In this document: one piece after another, positions 48,801 through 58,420 of the stretch
Layout: every line of letters starts with the position of its first letter
How positions within the stretch are numbered: the stretch's first letter is position 1
NCBI GenBank assembly: GCA_903813345.2
Contig: CAIIXF020000004.1
Span: forward strand, 17,591,513 to 17,655,512
DNA length: 64,000 nt
Source: Owenia fusiformis
Taxonomy: Eukaryota; Annelida; Polychaeta; Sabellida; Oweniidae
Direction of reading: 5' to 3'
The notes under the pieces: generated by a model
Told to the model about the DNA's origin: nothing
Databases searched by the model: none
What the model saw: only the letters and a program-made list of their open reading frames with translations
Translations under genes and position numbers: made by a program

Positions 48801-51800
48801 AAAGTACTTGAATTCCTTTGAAATAGATCATCATTTTAATGAGTACAGTATATGATATTGTTTGCAGATGTATTCCTATTGTATATTATTATCATCATGG
48901 GCTTTCAACTGGGCTTTCAACTGGACTGAAAGTCCATGGTATCATACAGGAGAACATGAAAGTACCATAATACCTTAACTAAATAGAAAGATGGTGAAAA
49001 CTGATATAGATATCATTAATAAAAAAATATATACATATATTTCAACATATATAGTTATGTACATTATAAAACACACAGGGAATGCCATATCAAAAATGTA
49101 TTTCTGAATCAACATTGGAAACAATAACAAATTGGCTGCCCAGATGAGATATTACATATACATAAATAAGATTGCAAGATACACTGTTGCTCATATATAT
49201 GGAATATTTTTTAATTTACAGTTGATTTCCTCATTCCAATGTCCTCTCAAATTTTTATGAATGGAGAACAGCCAGGAAAAATAAACAACACATTTGTAAT
49301 TAACATGACACATTAACATGACACATTAACCACATTTTTCATTTCCCAGGAACTATTCCTTCAGAATCCATTGAAATCTTGGAGAATACTAAGGTAGTAA
49401 TATTCTTGAGAGTTATAAAGGTTTCCTGGAATACCTTTTTCAACTAAAGATTTTAAAACAATCACTCCCATACTTTCAAGCAATTAAAACTTTACGACAA
49501 ATACCGATTTTTGTGAAATGCCCAATATTCCATATATTTGACCAACAGCGTACATGTATATATCTGTATTAGCCCACTGAAAGTAATTGGATTTGTATTA
49601 TTGCCAAGTGACCTATTATACCATATTAGTGAAGTGAAGTTTAGTAACCTGATAGTTATAAGCAAATATATTGAAGTAGGGCTGAGGAACAAAAATGGTG
49701 AGCTTGTTATTTATTTATAATGAATTGTTTAAAAATACTGTACTTATCTATTTATTTTCATTATGACCAATATTAAAGTACTAGCGTTGAAGTGTCAGAT
49801 TGAAAAATACTTCAACATTGAATTATAGTGTTTATGTTTGTATGTATCCATTATTTCCCAATTTGTAATTGGAGTTTTTAAACCTAAGCACATTTATATA
49901 CAAGTATACAAGTTGACATGAACATTATTTACTTTCCTGAAAAAAGCAAGGAAATTGACATATGCCTTCATACTTTATTTTGTACCAGAAAATAACATGT
50001 GCATGTATAGCAATTTTTTACCAAAATGTTATTTTCCAGCTGAACCTTAAATCAATGTCCCCCAGGTTTATAATTTTATTGATGTATTTGAAGGACTGTT
50101 CTCGGCATAGATGCAATAAGTTGTGATTTTCTAACAAATATATTTTATTTGAAGTGTAATTAGATGTATCATGGGCAACATCTCTTGAATTCCCATGGAT
50201 ATTATAGAGGTCTATTACCATTACAATGACATATCAGTCACTACAATATACAATATACAAAAATCAACTAAAACTAAACTAACTAACTACAAAATACAAA
50301 AATACTAAATAAATAGAGCATGATAAAATCCATAAAAATATAAGTCAAGATAGATCTAAATCAGTTTAATATACAGCATGACTCCATGGTAAATAACATA
50401 CAAGTGTGATGTATCTTTGACACAATATTAATCCATTTTTTGAATGAATGATAAATGAACTTCGCTAAATGTAACAAAACATTTCAAATCAAAATGCCAC
50501 TCAAATCAACCAAAAGCATTTAGATTAAGAGGTGTTTGTCCATAAAGTCAACTTTTGTAACAAAAGTGTTAGTCCATCAGAAGAAGAAACACAGATTTTA
50601 TTATACGATGTAAAATGATCTAAAAACAATGAGACTATACAGACTAATGTAAACCAGAGAAATACACCATCCAACTTTGCCAAACATACAAGGAACATGG
50701 CTAACTGAAAGGAATCACACATGCCTGATCAAATGGGCGATCGTAATATTGTTAAGTAAATAAAGTACAAAGCTGTACTTGATATTCCATTCACCCATAA
50801 AATCAGTCCAATAGGGCACTTCAAATGTGACAATTGTTCTACAAAGATCATGTCATATTACAATGTTATATTTTACAGGCTGAGAAAGAGGATTGTGAAA
50901 GGAAAAAGGTGACTTTTACTGAGAGTCAAATAAAAGGTATGAGTTTAAATTATATACATATAATAATGTAATATGTAAATCAGTGTTTCGTGTATCGAAT
51001 TGGTATATTCATAATGGAATAGAAGTAGCTAAATGTAAAAAATCGAGGTCATAATTTTTTACATTTGACTTATATTAATGACTTATTAAATCCCTAGTAA
51101 AGCCTTAGTCACCCTAGTAAAGCCTTAGTCACTTAATATGTTCTATAGCAGCTGTAGCTTCACAAAAGTGATATCGAAAATCTATTTCATTCTGCTTATC
51201 CCTACATTTTAAGCTGCATATTTCTCTTGACTCTGGGAAGCAACGGTTGCTGTATGGTTTATCAAATGTAAATATAATGCAACACACTTTCCAGATTACA
51301 AGTCCACATTTAACTTATTTGATAGTGATAATAGTGGTACCATTGATCTCATGGAACTAGGAGATCTACTGAGGGGAATAGGACAGAACCCATCCAACAA
51401 AGAAGTTGAAGAATTAATTAAGAAGCATGATGTTAATCGTGAGTACCCTCAGCCATTTTCCAACAACCACGGGGTTTAACTTTATCCCATTTTCCAGAGA
51501 ATTATTTCTGAATTAAATGTATTGCATATATTGTCTATTTTACACAATATGACAACTAAAGCACATTTCACTGTTTTATTTTGTCAGTAGAACCCCAAAA
51601 TAAGAAATCAGGAGACCACTGTGCAATAATATATGGAAAAGTATATTCATAATGTACATGAATGACATTTGTAAAAGAGATTATTTAGTTTTTTGTGCAA
51701 TAAGCCTATGCCTTCTTGTAATTTAAAGAATTTCAGTCATGTTAATCTTTTTGAAAATACTATGGCAGAGAAGCATCAAAATATTTATTAGCTAAACTAG

Positions 51801-54800
51801 AAGCAATTCAAAATATATACAAATGTCATTTATGTACAATAGGAATATATTTTTCCATATATTATTGCACAATGATCTTTTGATTTCTTGTCTTTTACTT
51901 GCTTACATATATATTTCCCAATCCATATTCAGAGAATGGCAGGATGGAGTTTGATGAGTTCCTAGAGTTGATGAGTGTTACTGTGAAACCAGAAGAAGAA
52001 GTAGAAGATGAACTAAGACAGGCATTCAAAGTATTCGATAAAGATGGAAATGGATACATATCTGCAAAGTATGACAAATAATACATTTTCAATATGAACA
52101 TAATAACAATAATACCAGCTACGTAACTGTCTGTTAAATTCAGCTAAATTAACTTTATCCACCAAAGGAAAATATCAAAAATTCATCTAAAATCCAGGAT
52201 CTCAAAATATCCATGTGGAAATTGTAATAACATCTAAAGAGGACATTTATTAGAAAACTAATAAAATCCCTATGAACAGTATTGTTTGATTTATGTATTT
52301 GCAACTGGAGAGAAAATCACCTTTCATGATAAACTTTTAGAGTCCAGATATTGTTTTTCTCTAATGAAACCTATTTCTTTTATTATTTTAGGATTTATTA
52401 TATTCTAATGTTTTCAGAAAGATGTTTAGTAATATTAACCAAAATGTTTGGTGTTTTTAGAGAGATGTTGGTAGTATTAACCAAAATGTTTGGTGTTTTA
52501 AGAGAGATGTTGGTAGTATTAACCAAAATGTTTGGTGTTTTTAGAGAGATGTTGGTAGTATTAACCAAAATGTTTGGTGTTTTTAGAGAGATGTTGGTAG
52601 TATTGACCAAAATGTTTGGTGTTTTTAGAGAGATGTTGGTAGTATTAACCAAAATGTTTGGTGTTTTTAGAGAGATGTTGGTAGTATTAACCAAAATGTT
52701 TGGTGCTTTTAGAGAGATGTTGGTAGTATTGACCAAAATGGGAGAGGAAATGTCAATGGAAGAAGTCGAGGAATACATAATCAAACCCTGTGATGTGGAT
52801 GGGGATGGACGAATAAATTATGAAGGTAATTCATTTAAGTGTGAACAACTTGGTCTTTTGAACCCTGTAAGGAGAAACTTATTATCTTACACAGTTTTGA
52901 AATGTGCAAATGCAATCAACATGGGTTTAAACTTATAATTGGCAAAATTAAACTTTGTTCAATGTGCTTTCATTCTACCAAGTGTTATTGGTCTAGCCCC
53001 AACCATGGGCTTTCAATTAGCCCAACGGTCACGATTTTATGGCCATTTTCCAAAACATGCTGTAAAATACTGGTGTTGTGTCTGGAGGCTAACTTGGACA
53101 TATCTGGCAAAGTTGTTCATTACATGAGCACAGACATCTTTTGTAATGGCTCACATCTCCCTTCTTATCTCTTGTTTCAATGTTTTAAGGGTTGTTAGTA
53201 TTGACATCAACCCCACAAATAAAACTCTGGGGTGTTTCATGTCTAGTGAGTGTGGCCTACTGTAGCTGTTGCGGCATTTAGACCATGTTTTGGAAAGGGC
53301 CATAACATTGTGACCAATGAAACTGGGAAGAAAAAGGAACAATTGAACAAGGTTTGATTGTCCCAAATATGACTCTAAGCCCATGCTGGTGACCGAGTTA
53401 TTAAGATACATTTGTTCGGATTAAATTTTTTGGCTCACCCTGTATATGATAATATATAATGGTGTAATAATCTATTTTCAGAGTTTGTAGAAAAATTCAT
53501 GGGAACCAGTTAACGATTGAAACAACGGCAATACTGTGAGGTAGACAATCCAGTCCAATAAACATTTACATTGGTTGAGAAACAGTGCCTACATGAGGCA
53601 GATGACCGAGTCAAATTTCACAATTATCTATAGAGCTACAACCAAAACTTGGACTTCTTTTTATGTATTTCTGCTACAAAAAAACTGTTTAAATGGTGCA
53701 AGGTGGCTCAAGGGTATTTACCTAAAGTATGAAATATAACAAATATGTACATACAATTTGAATTTGAAAGAAAAATAAATGAATAAATGTTATAAATGTG
53801 CTTTGGTGACTAGAATTAGAATGTCAGATTTCCTGTAATTAGCTCACCTACTTCCCACATTTTACATACGGTATGTGGAAAACAAAGTCCCATGAAATAT
53901 CTGGACCCCCTCCCCCTATCTAAATCCTGTATACTCCCTTGTGGTGTGTAGTCACATGGGCTTGCACCTACTACTGTTCTTTAAAAATACCATGCAAAGT
54001 AAAAGCGCTTTGGCTAAGCATATTTCACATGATTTGCATCATATCACATTGCATCACATGACATTGGTGTATTCATGCTTGCTGTATTTTGTACTTACAT
54101 AGGATTTTCTCTGAGTTCATTCAACTTCTGTATATAGTTGGCCTTGAACTTGTGGGCCCTTTCAACAGCATCTTTGGTATTCGGCTGACTTGATATAGCC
54201 CTCTGGACAAACTGAAACATAAGTATGGAGGCTGCTATAAGGGACAAAGCAATGCACAAGGTAATGCTAGAGCTACATCCTGGGAGCTAGCACAAAAAAA
54301 CAAACTACATGTAGCTAGCACATTTTGCTCATTACAAAAGTTGCCCAATAAATCATATGACAATAATTTCAAGCTGGGTGTATTCAGAAACACAATTGGG
54401 AGATTTTGATATTTGGATATAATTACGCTGAAACAACATTTGTAATGGAAAAACCACTGACATGGTTGCGCCTACCCCATCTATAGCATCTTGGAAACAA
54501 TTGAGCCAGTATTCCATGGCAAGGTGGTCTTGTGTGAGGTCCTCTGTATCAGGAAAGTAACTAGCTGGGTCTAACAGCAATGGGAAATGCACCTGTGGTT
54601 TCTCATAGCGATCCAACTCAAACATGTCAAACTGAAAGTACAGTATACGAGGGGTGAATCAAAAGTAATGGACACAACAAAAAATATAACCCATTTCCTT
54701 CATCATATGTATTTCTTATTTATTGTTCTACAGTATGATAAAAAATAGGATCAAATTGGATTTTATGTAATTATATTTAAACAAATTTTCCCACTGTTCC

Positions 54801-57800
54801 TGGGGTAGTTCACTGTATTGTACTCACGGTGGAGCTTCTGTCCCTGGGGAGGGGGTTTTCAAATGCACGGGGGCTAGGAAGACCCGAACTGGAATACAAA
54901 TTCTCTTTCCATCCTGTCACATCCATATCTGACCATCTCCAGGAGTACTTCTCTGAATCTGAAACATAATGCATTGTGGGTAGAGTACACAGTGAATATA
55001 ATTTGGTGCTGTTTTGGCACCATTCTGACACCAAATTCTGTTGATGTTGTTTTGATGCTGAAATTCTGCAGATTTTGGCACAGAATGTATATTGACATTT
55101 TGACACCAACATTCGGCACCATTCCGGCATCAAATTTTGTCAAAACAGCACCAAATGTATTCTAAGCTGTTTGGCACTGAAATACGTTGCTGTTCAAACG
55201 CCAACTTTCCTCACCATTCTTGCATCAAATTTTGTCGAAATAATACATCCTCATACTTGTCTGCGAAGCATGAAATGGTGTGAGAGTAATACAAACAGCG
55301 CACAGTTAATTGATTTTACATTGATTAATTTTAACTTAACTTATATTAATGCATTTTGGGTAAAATATGAGTTAATGTCCCCTCATAAAAAATATTGGGA
55401 GAGAAAACATCCTGTTGATCATTTTCATGTACAGTACTTGTATTATTTAAAATCTAAATCTATTTCTCAGAGAATCCTATTATACCTGCTTCTTCAGTGC
55501 CCTTGAGGAATGCCCCTATAGCACCAAGATAGCCTTCATGCCTCAGGAAAAGAGCATGGATGTCTCCCTGGAATTGAAATACAAAATCACAATATTATCA
55601 AAATCCATGATGCGATGTAAGTCAGTATAAGTACGTGTACATAGTTTGCCTTCAATTAACAATCAATTGGACCATGGGCTTTCAACTAGAATTGAAAGCC
55701 CATGATTGGACAGAAGAAATTTTCAAGAACGGGACACTAAATTGACACTAATTTTATTTAACAAAATTATGCAAAATTACCTTTGACCAGTAATTGATAG
55801 CAAATGTGATGGTGTGCATTGTCATAGGATGGCCCCGAATGAAATATCCTCCAAAATATATCTTTTTTAAGCCATGTAGTTTTGCATTGAGGTAGGCGAT
55901 TTGGCCAATATCATTACTGATGCCTAGGAGCAGACTCTTTGCAATGTCTTCTGGTTTGTGACTAACATCTGGAAACAGAAACAAATTAGGTTTATCACTT
56001 TGATTCAGCGCCATCTATAGCACTACTTGCGTTGCTATGCAATGATGCCATATTGGATCTTAATCAATTCATAAAAGAAGTACCTATCATCAAATTTCAA
56101 GTTGGAGCCGCTGTGAATGTTGAGCTTATAAATGTGATGTTTGCAATGAAATTTGCAGAAATTGAGATTAATCAAAGCTCTTTATTATGAATAGTAATTA
56201 ATTATGTTATTTAGACACATGAAGAAATAAAAACATTTGGAAAGACAAATCAACATTAGAAATCAGCATTAAAAATCAGACATCAGAAAATAACATTCGT
56301 AATTGGAGATCTGAACAAAGCCCTAATGCAGAATATGCCCTGCCATATATATCCTTAGTTGCACTTTAACAAGACAATAGTAGAATATTACCTTCAGTTC
56401 CTCCAGCAGATCTAGCTGCCCTACCAAAGCTACTAGCTATAAGATCTGAAGGAAGCCCTAATGCAGAATATGCCCCACCATATATATCCTTCACAAGCAT
56501 ATCAATATTGCGGTGATCTCCTTTCTCTGCCAGGTGTAGTAGATGATCAAACCCCTGGAAGATAAAAGATAAATGAACAAGATTTCCATGCATATTCAAG
56601 CACTTATGTGAAGTATACAACATATGGGTCAACAGAGAGAAGGCAGTGGTGGATTCTTCATTTAAATGTTCTTTAAAGGAATATTCCTTGCCAAACCATC
56701 TTTCTCCTCATATGGTAGCTATAACCATATATATGCTTGCCATGTTTAGCAAAACACGCAAAAATGTTTTGATATGGTCTTTGATCACTTAGAAATGTGA
56801 TGCTCAATTCCAGTAAGCTGCCATCTTTCAAAATTTCACACAGGAAGTGATGTCATCGACTCTCAACTTTGCATATAGCATTAGGTGAGGAGCTATTAAG
56901 AATTACAAAACCAGCTAAATATTCTTTTTCAACTTTGTATCTTATTTAATCCTTCTGAAAATCTCTTCTTTTATTCTAAGTTGACAAGCCCTGAAAATGT
57001 TATCACTTGTCTAGAAGTAATTTTGTGCTACTTTCCTATACTGTTATGGGCAAGCTTATAGAAGTTGAGAGTTGATGACATCACTTCCTGCAAGAAATCT
57101 TAAAAGATGGCAGCTCACTGGAAATAAGCACTAGATTTTTAAATGATCAATATTGACCATATTAAAACATTTTCCCATGTTTTGCTAAATATGGAAACTA
57201 TGTATATGATTAAAGCTACCATATCAAGAGAGAAAGGGTCTGGCAAGGAATATTCCTTTAATGTCATCTTTCTGTTGATCTTGTCCCTATGGCATCATAC
57301 ACAAAAAAAGATAATCAGCTATAACATATCCTTTAAAGGTATTTCATCTTGGAATCAATGAAAAGTCCTTGAGCGAGTGAGAGTGATATCCACTTGGTCA
57401 ATATGAGAGATATCATGAACAATTCATAAATTGATGAGTCTGACTGGTTTGCAATGTACCTTGGCTTGTGTGAGCAGAGAGCCCAGTCCCCAGAAGGTCC
57501 CGCCTCCCATGGAAGTGCCACCTATACGCTCATACTTGCTCTCTGACTCAACCTATAAATATGAATGACATAATATCTGTAATCATCTTAAGATATTGCC
57601 TTCATAATATATTTCCAGGTATATATTTACTAAACCTTTGAGTTTTAAATATTAAGACCAATGATTATATTCATGTAAACATATCTCAATTATGCTAAGT
57701 ATATCCATGAGAGTTAATATATTTTTCAATATTGAAAATAAATCTGATTGTAACTTTCCATTCGATAAACTCAGTATCCCTTACCAAAGTATTAATACAG

Positions 57801-57994
57801 TATCACTCACCTTTAGTATGCTCACTCCAGAGCCAATGTTTACTAGAAGATATGGGAAGACATTTGGATCAACTGGCTCAAATCTGTACTCAGGCATCTC
57901 ATGTCTCTGAAACATGAATGCCTCATCAGGAATGTTATTCAGGAGGAAGTTGCAGCCTTTAATCAAGCATTCCATCTCATCTTCCTTGTCAACC
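36892..57994 (-). CDS. PANK4: PANK4, C-terminal 13 coding exons
   Basis: Two-domain protein of coenzyme A metabolism: a pantothenate-kinase-like half and a DUF89 metal-dependent phosphatase half, reported to hydrolyse 4'-phosphopantetheine-type metabolites. Exons in transcript order: 57811-57994, 57460-57552, 56392-56554, 55781-55968, 55486-55567, 54828-54958, 54476-54631, 54099-54211, 41331-41418, 40684-40888, 40084-40238, 37859-38028, 36892-37120. All junctions are GT-AG and in phase, giving about 651 residues to a TGA stop. Human PANK4 has 773, so roughly 120 N-terminal residues are missing and must lie beyond the window. Kinase-half motifs: [58 protein letters not shown]. Phosphatase-half motifs: [23 protein letters not shown] (metal-binding Asp-Asn), [25 protein letters not shown]. 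The 12.7-kb intron 41419-54098 contains a retrotransposon and an antisense gene. The position equivalent to catalytic Arg207 of active PANKs is Arg (YERIGG). Confidence 0.97.
38267..40037. mobile_element. TIR element with about eleven internal ~137-bp units
   Basis: The left end TATGTCACCACC (itself followed by its inverse, GGTGGTGACATA-like, and duplicated at 38315) is inverted at the right end as GGTGGTGACATTTTG. After a GGCGTCCGGCGGTT-rich stretch come about eleven units containing TCTGACTTTAGATTTGACAT, CAATGACCTTCTCAAGGTCA and CAACTTGCTTCAAATTGACT. It fills most of the PANK4 intron 38029-40083, and its right edge lies under 50 bp from the donor of the exon 40084-40238. No transposase. Confidence 0.8.
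40479..40650. mobile_element. MITE of the TACAGTAAAACCTGT family
   Basis: Ends TACACTGAAACCTGT and ACAGGTTTTACTGTA. The interior has GTGGAACACCTCTGTTA words shared with 7611-7808. It lies in PANK4 intronic DNA, 33 bp from the donor side of exon 40684-40888. Confidence 0.65.
41430..41663 (-). repeat. Ngaro repeat B2
   Basis: Starts TTTATGTTCATGTAGAG and ends near TTGGGCGAAAATAA. It matches 41971-42063 plus 42617-42763, the B1 copy interrupted by an insertion. Its outer edge is only about 10 bp from the PANK4 exon acceptor at 41418. Confidence 0.85.
41704..41970 (-). repeat. Ngaro repeat A2
   Basis: About 267 bp, nearly identical to 48518-48787 (shared AAGAATCGAAATGTATAACT at one end and CAATAATTTGAATT at the other). 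Confidence 0.9.
42064..42616. mobile_element. MITE inserted in Ngaro repeat B1
   Basis: B2 gives the empty-site sequence (GAGCCAATTAACAC). In B1 about 553 bp interrupts it, with inverted ends ACTCCTATTCGCGATAA and TTATCGCGTATTGGT. It carries TGACGTCA (42327-42334), CCAAT-type boxes and a GC-richer interior. It is younger than the retrotransposon insertion or than its last B1-B2 homogenisation. Confidence 0.7.
43195..44075 (-). pseudogene. Tyrosine recombinase of the Ngaro element
   Basis: Three shifted frames together show a tyrosine recombinase. The SAM-like N-terminal region has [12 protein letters not shown] (near 44030). The first catalytic Arg is in RSSELTST (near 43625). The SGPLFI segment lies near 43430. 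The HxxR box reads [11 protein letters not shown] (near 43310), followed by DDYTIKRLG and the Tyr-bearing KYIR. The last part runs through a short TATG/TGTA microsatellite. Frameshifts near 43850, 43635 and 43335 make it inactive. Confidence 0.85.
44080..45320 (-). pseudogene. Reverse transcriptase and RNase H of the Ngaro element
   Basis: Fragments in changing frames: [12 protein letters not shown] and SPLFLVPK (near 44950-45010), then in a shifted frame [12 protein letters not shown], then [18 protein letters not shown] (near 44830). The RNase H-like end has [10 protein letters not shown] (near 44230) and [12 protein letters not shown] (near 44095). These match the RT-RH region of DIRS/Ngaro elements. 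The central RT core with the YxDD box was not clearly seen. Multiple stops and frameshifts. Confidence 0.8.
45325..46012 (-). pseudogene. Gag-like region of the Ngaro element
   Basis: A frame opens at an ATG (46012) with MSETEGPN and a Ser/Thr/Pro-rich stretch. Further on, in another frame, [19 protein letters not shown] (near 45365) is typical of the conserved patch in DIRS/Ngaro gag proteins. It is followed by a His/Cys cluster ([10 protein letters not shown], near 45265). Interrupted by stops. Confidence 0.6.
46095..46725 (-). repeat. AT-rich tandem repeat inside the Ngaro element
   Basis: About six units of roughly 105-120 bp with TAATATAAATATGAT, AATACACTGCATAAATAAAT and GAATTATCATAA. 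It lies between the SGNH-like and gag-like frames, an unusual position. Confidence 0.88.
46880..47544 (-). pseudogene. SGNH-hydrolase-like frame of the Ngaro element
   Basis: The 153-codon frame (47083-47544) contains [14 protein letters not shown] (block I with the nucleophile Ser), [14 protein letters not shown] (block III, GxND) and ITLAEQYLD. Further 3' in another frame is [13 protein letters not shown] with the DxxH of block V (near 46930). Some Ngaro elements are known to encode SGNH/GDSL hydrolases. Here the frame lies upstream of gag and RT, at the 5' end. Confidence 0.75.
48518..48787 (-). repeat. Ngaro repeat A1 (5' end)
   Basis: About 270 bp matching A2 (41704-41970). The boundary is at GAATT, after which the flanks diverge (AATGCATG here, TATGTTC at the A2/B1 junction). 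Confidence 0.9.
48788..49690. other. Intronic/intergenic DNA before the EF-hand gene
   Basis: No recognised gene. A short inverted repeat around CATGGGCTTTCAACTGG and CTGAAAGTCCATGG lies near 48897-48939. The promoter and 5' UTR of the EF-hand gene should lie here, but no TATA box was assigned. Confidence 0.35.
49695..53513 (+). CDS. Calmodulin/troponin-C-like protein, four EF hands
   Basis: Predicted cytosolic calcium sensor of 161 residues. Exons: ATG alone at 49695-49697 (donor GTGAGC), 50879-50936, 51295-51438, 51933-52068, 52713-52825, 53482-53513 (stop TAA). An intron straight after the initiator ATG is a hallmark of calmodulin-family genes. Loops: EF1 [14 protein letters not shown]2 [14 protein letters not shown]3 [14 protein letters not shown]4 [12 protein letters not shown]; all have Asp at position 1 and Glu at 12. 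A charged N-terminal extension ([14 protein letters not shown]) and the C-terminus KFMGTS set it apart from calmodulin itself; troponin C or a calmodulin-like protein are both possible. It lies antisense within a PANK4 intron. Exon 5 is preceded by an amplified series of in-frame acceptors (see 52418-52740). A candidate poly(A) signal is at 53774. Confidence 0.95.
51108..51285. mobile_element. MITE related to 14865-15667, without nested insertion
   Basis: TTAGTCACTTAATATG, GCAGCTGTAGCTT, GCTTATCCCTACATTTTAAG and ATAATGCAAC match the two outer halves of the arrestin-intron element in order. It ends just before EF-hand exon 3, whose acceptor is at 51294, so element DNA supplies the upstream part of that splice site region. 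Confidence 0.7.
52418..52740 (+). repeat. 42-bp tandem repeat of a 3' splice site plus exon start
   Basis: Each unit is TTTGGTGTTTTTAG (pyrimidine tract and AG) followed by AGAGATGTTGGTAGTATTAA and CCAAAATG (start of EF-hand exon 5). Possible exon starts lie at 52461, 52503, 52545, 52587, 52629, 52671 and 52713, each 42 bp apart and in the same frame, with no stop codon between them. A diverged unit starting at 52418 is out of frame. The last unit (52713) joins the rest of the exon and is taken as the ancestral start. The unit starting at 52587 and the last share a TTGACC variant. Confidence 0.95.
52950..53450. repeat. Inverted-repeat segment in the last EF-hand intron
   Basis: GGTCACGATTTTATGGCC with TTTTCCAAAACATG (53027-53059) is mirrored by CATGTTTTGGAAAGGGCC with ATAACATTGTGACC (53283-53315). 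The segment ends in GGCTCACCCTGTATA, resembling mariner-type ends seen elsewhere in the window. Probably a transposon remnant; its left edge is not defined. Confidence 0.5.
53514..54098. other. EF-hand gene 3' UTR and adjacent PANK4 intron
   Basis: AATAAA at 53774-53779 is a likely poly(A) signal for the plus-strand EF-hand gene. Nothing else recognised before PANK4 exon 54099-54211. Confidence 0.45.
54985..55165. repeat. Degenerate repeat of GGCACCA / GACACCAA words
   Basis: Repeated TTTGGCACCATTCTGACACC-like phrases with TTCTG and TTTTG spacers occur in the PANK4 intron between exons 54828-54958 and 55486-55567. Confidence 0.6.
56308..56356 (-). repeat. PANK4: Intronic copy of a PANK4 exon fragment
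   Basis: This 49-bp segment repeats 56443-56491 of the neighbouring PANK4 exon with few differences (shared GCCCTAATGCAGAATATGCC). It lies about 35 bp past the exon's donor, in the intron. Confidence 0.85.
56677..57257. mobile_element. Palindromic TTAA-flanked MITE, copy 2
   Basis: Ends AGGAATATTCCTTGCCAAAC and GTCTGGCAAGGAATATTCCT, with TTAA on both sides (56673-56676, 57258-57261). It is related throughout to 28451-29052, and its left end matches that copy's right end, so the two lie in opposite orientation. It is in a PANK4 intron. Confidence 0.75.
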
Positions 57995-58004
57995 CTGAAA
58001 GTAT

Positions 58005-58420
58005 ACGATCAACAATGAAAGTCTGTGATCAACCATGAAAGTACATGATACAACCATCCAATGAAAGTATGTGATCAACCCTGAAATAGGCTAAAAGTAC
58101 ATGATCAACCCTGAAAGTATGTGATCAACCATGAAAGTATATGCATCAACCATGAAAGTATATGATCAACCATGAAAGTACATGATCAACCATGAATGTA
58201 CATGATCAACCATGAAAGTACATGATCAACCCTGAGAGCACATGTTTAACCATGAAAGTACATGTTCAACCATGAAAGTACATGTGCAATCATGAAAGTA
58301 CATGATACAACCATCCAATGAAAGTATGTGATCAACCCTGAAATAGGCTAAAAGTACATGATCAACCCTGAACGTATGTGATCAACCATGAAAGTATATG
58401 ATTCAACCATAAAAGTATAT
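58005..58420. repeat. 18-20 bp minisatellite next to a PANK4 exon
   Basis: About twenty units of CATGAAAGTACATGATCAAC with variants, including a larger internal duplication (ACCATCCAATGAAAGTATGT occurs twice). It begins about 10 bp upstream (minus-strand sense) of the acceptor of exon 57811-57994. Confidence 0.88.

Noticed and set aside
52398-52784. 128-codon minus-strand frame (NTTNISLK repeats)
   Set aside because: Antisense shadow of the 42-bp repeat.
52351-52938. 195-codon single frame through the acceptor repeat and EF-hand exon 5
   Set aside because: Not a separate gene: it runs from intron through the repeat into exon 5 and past the true donor at 52825. The correct gene is the six-exon model.
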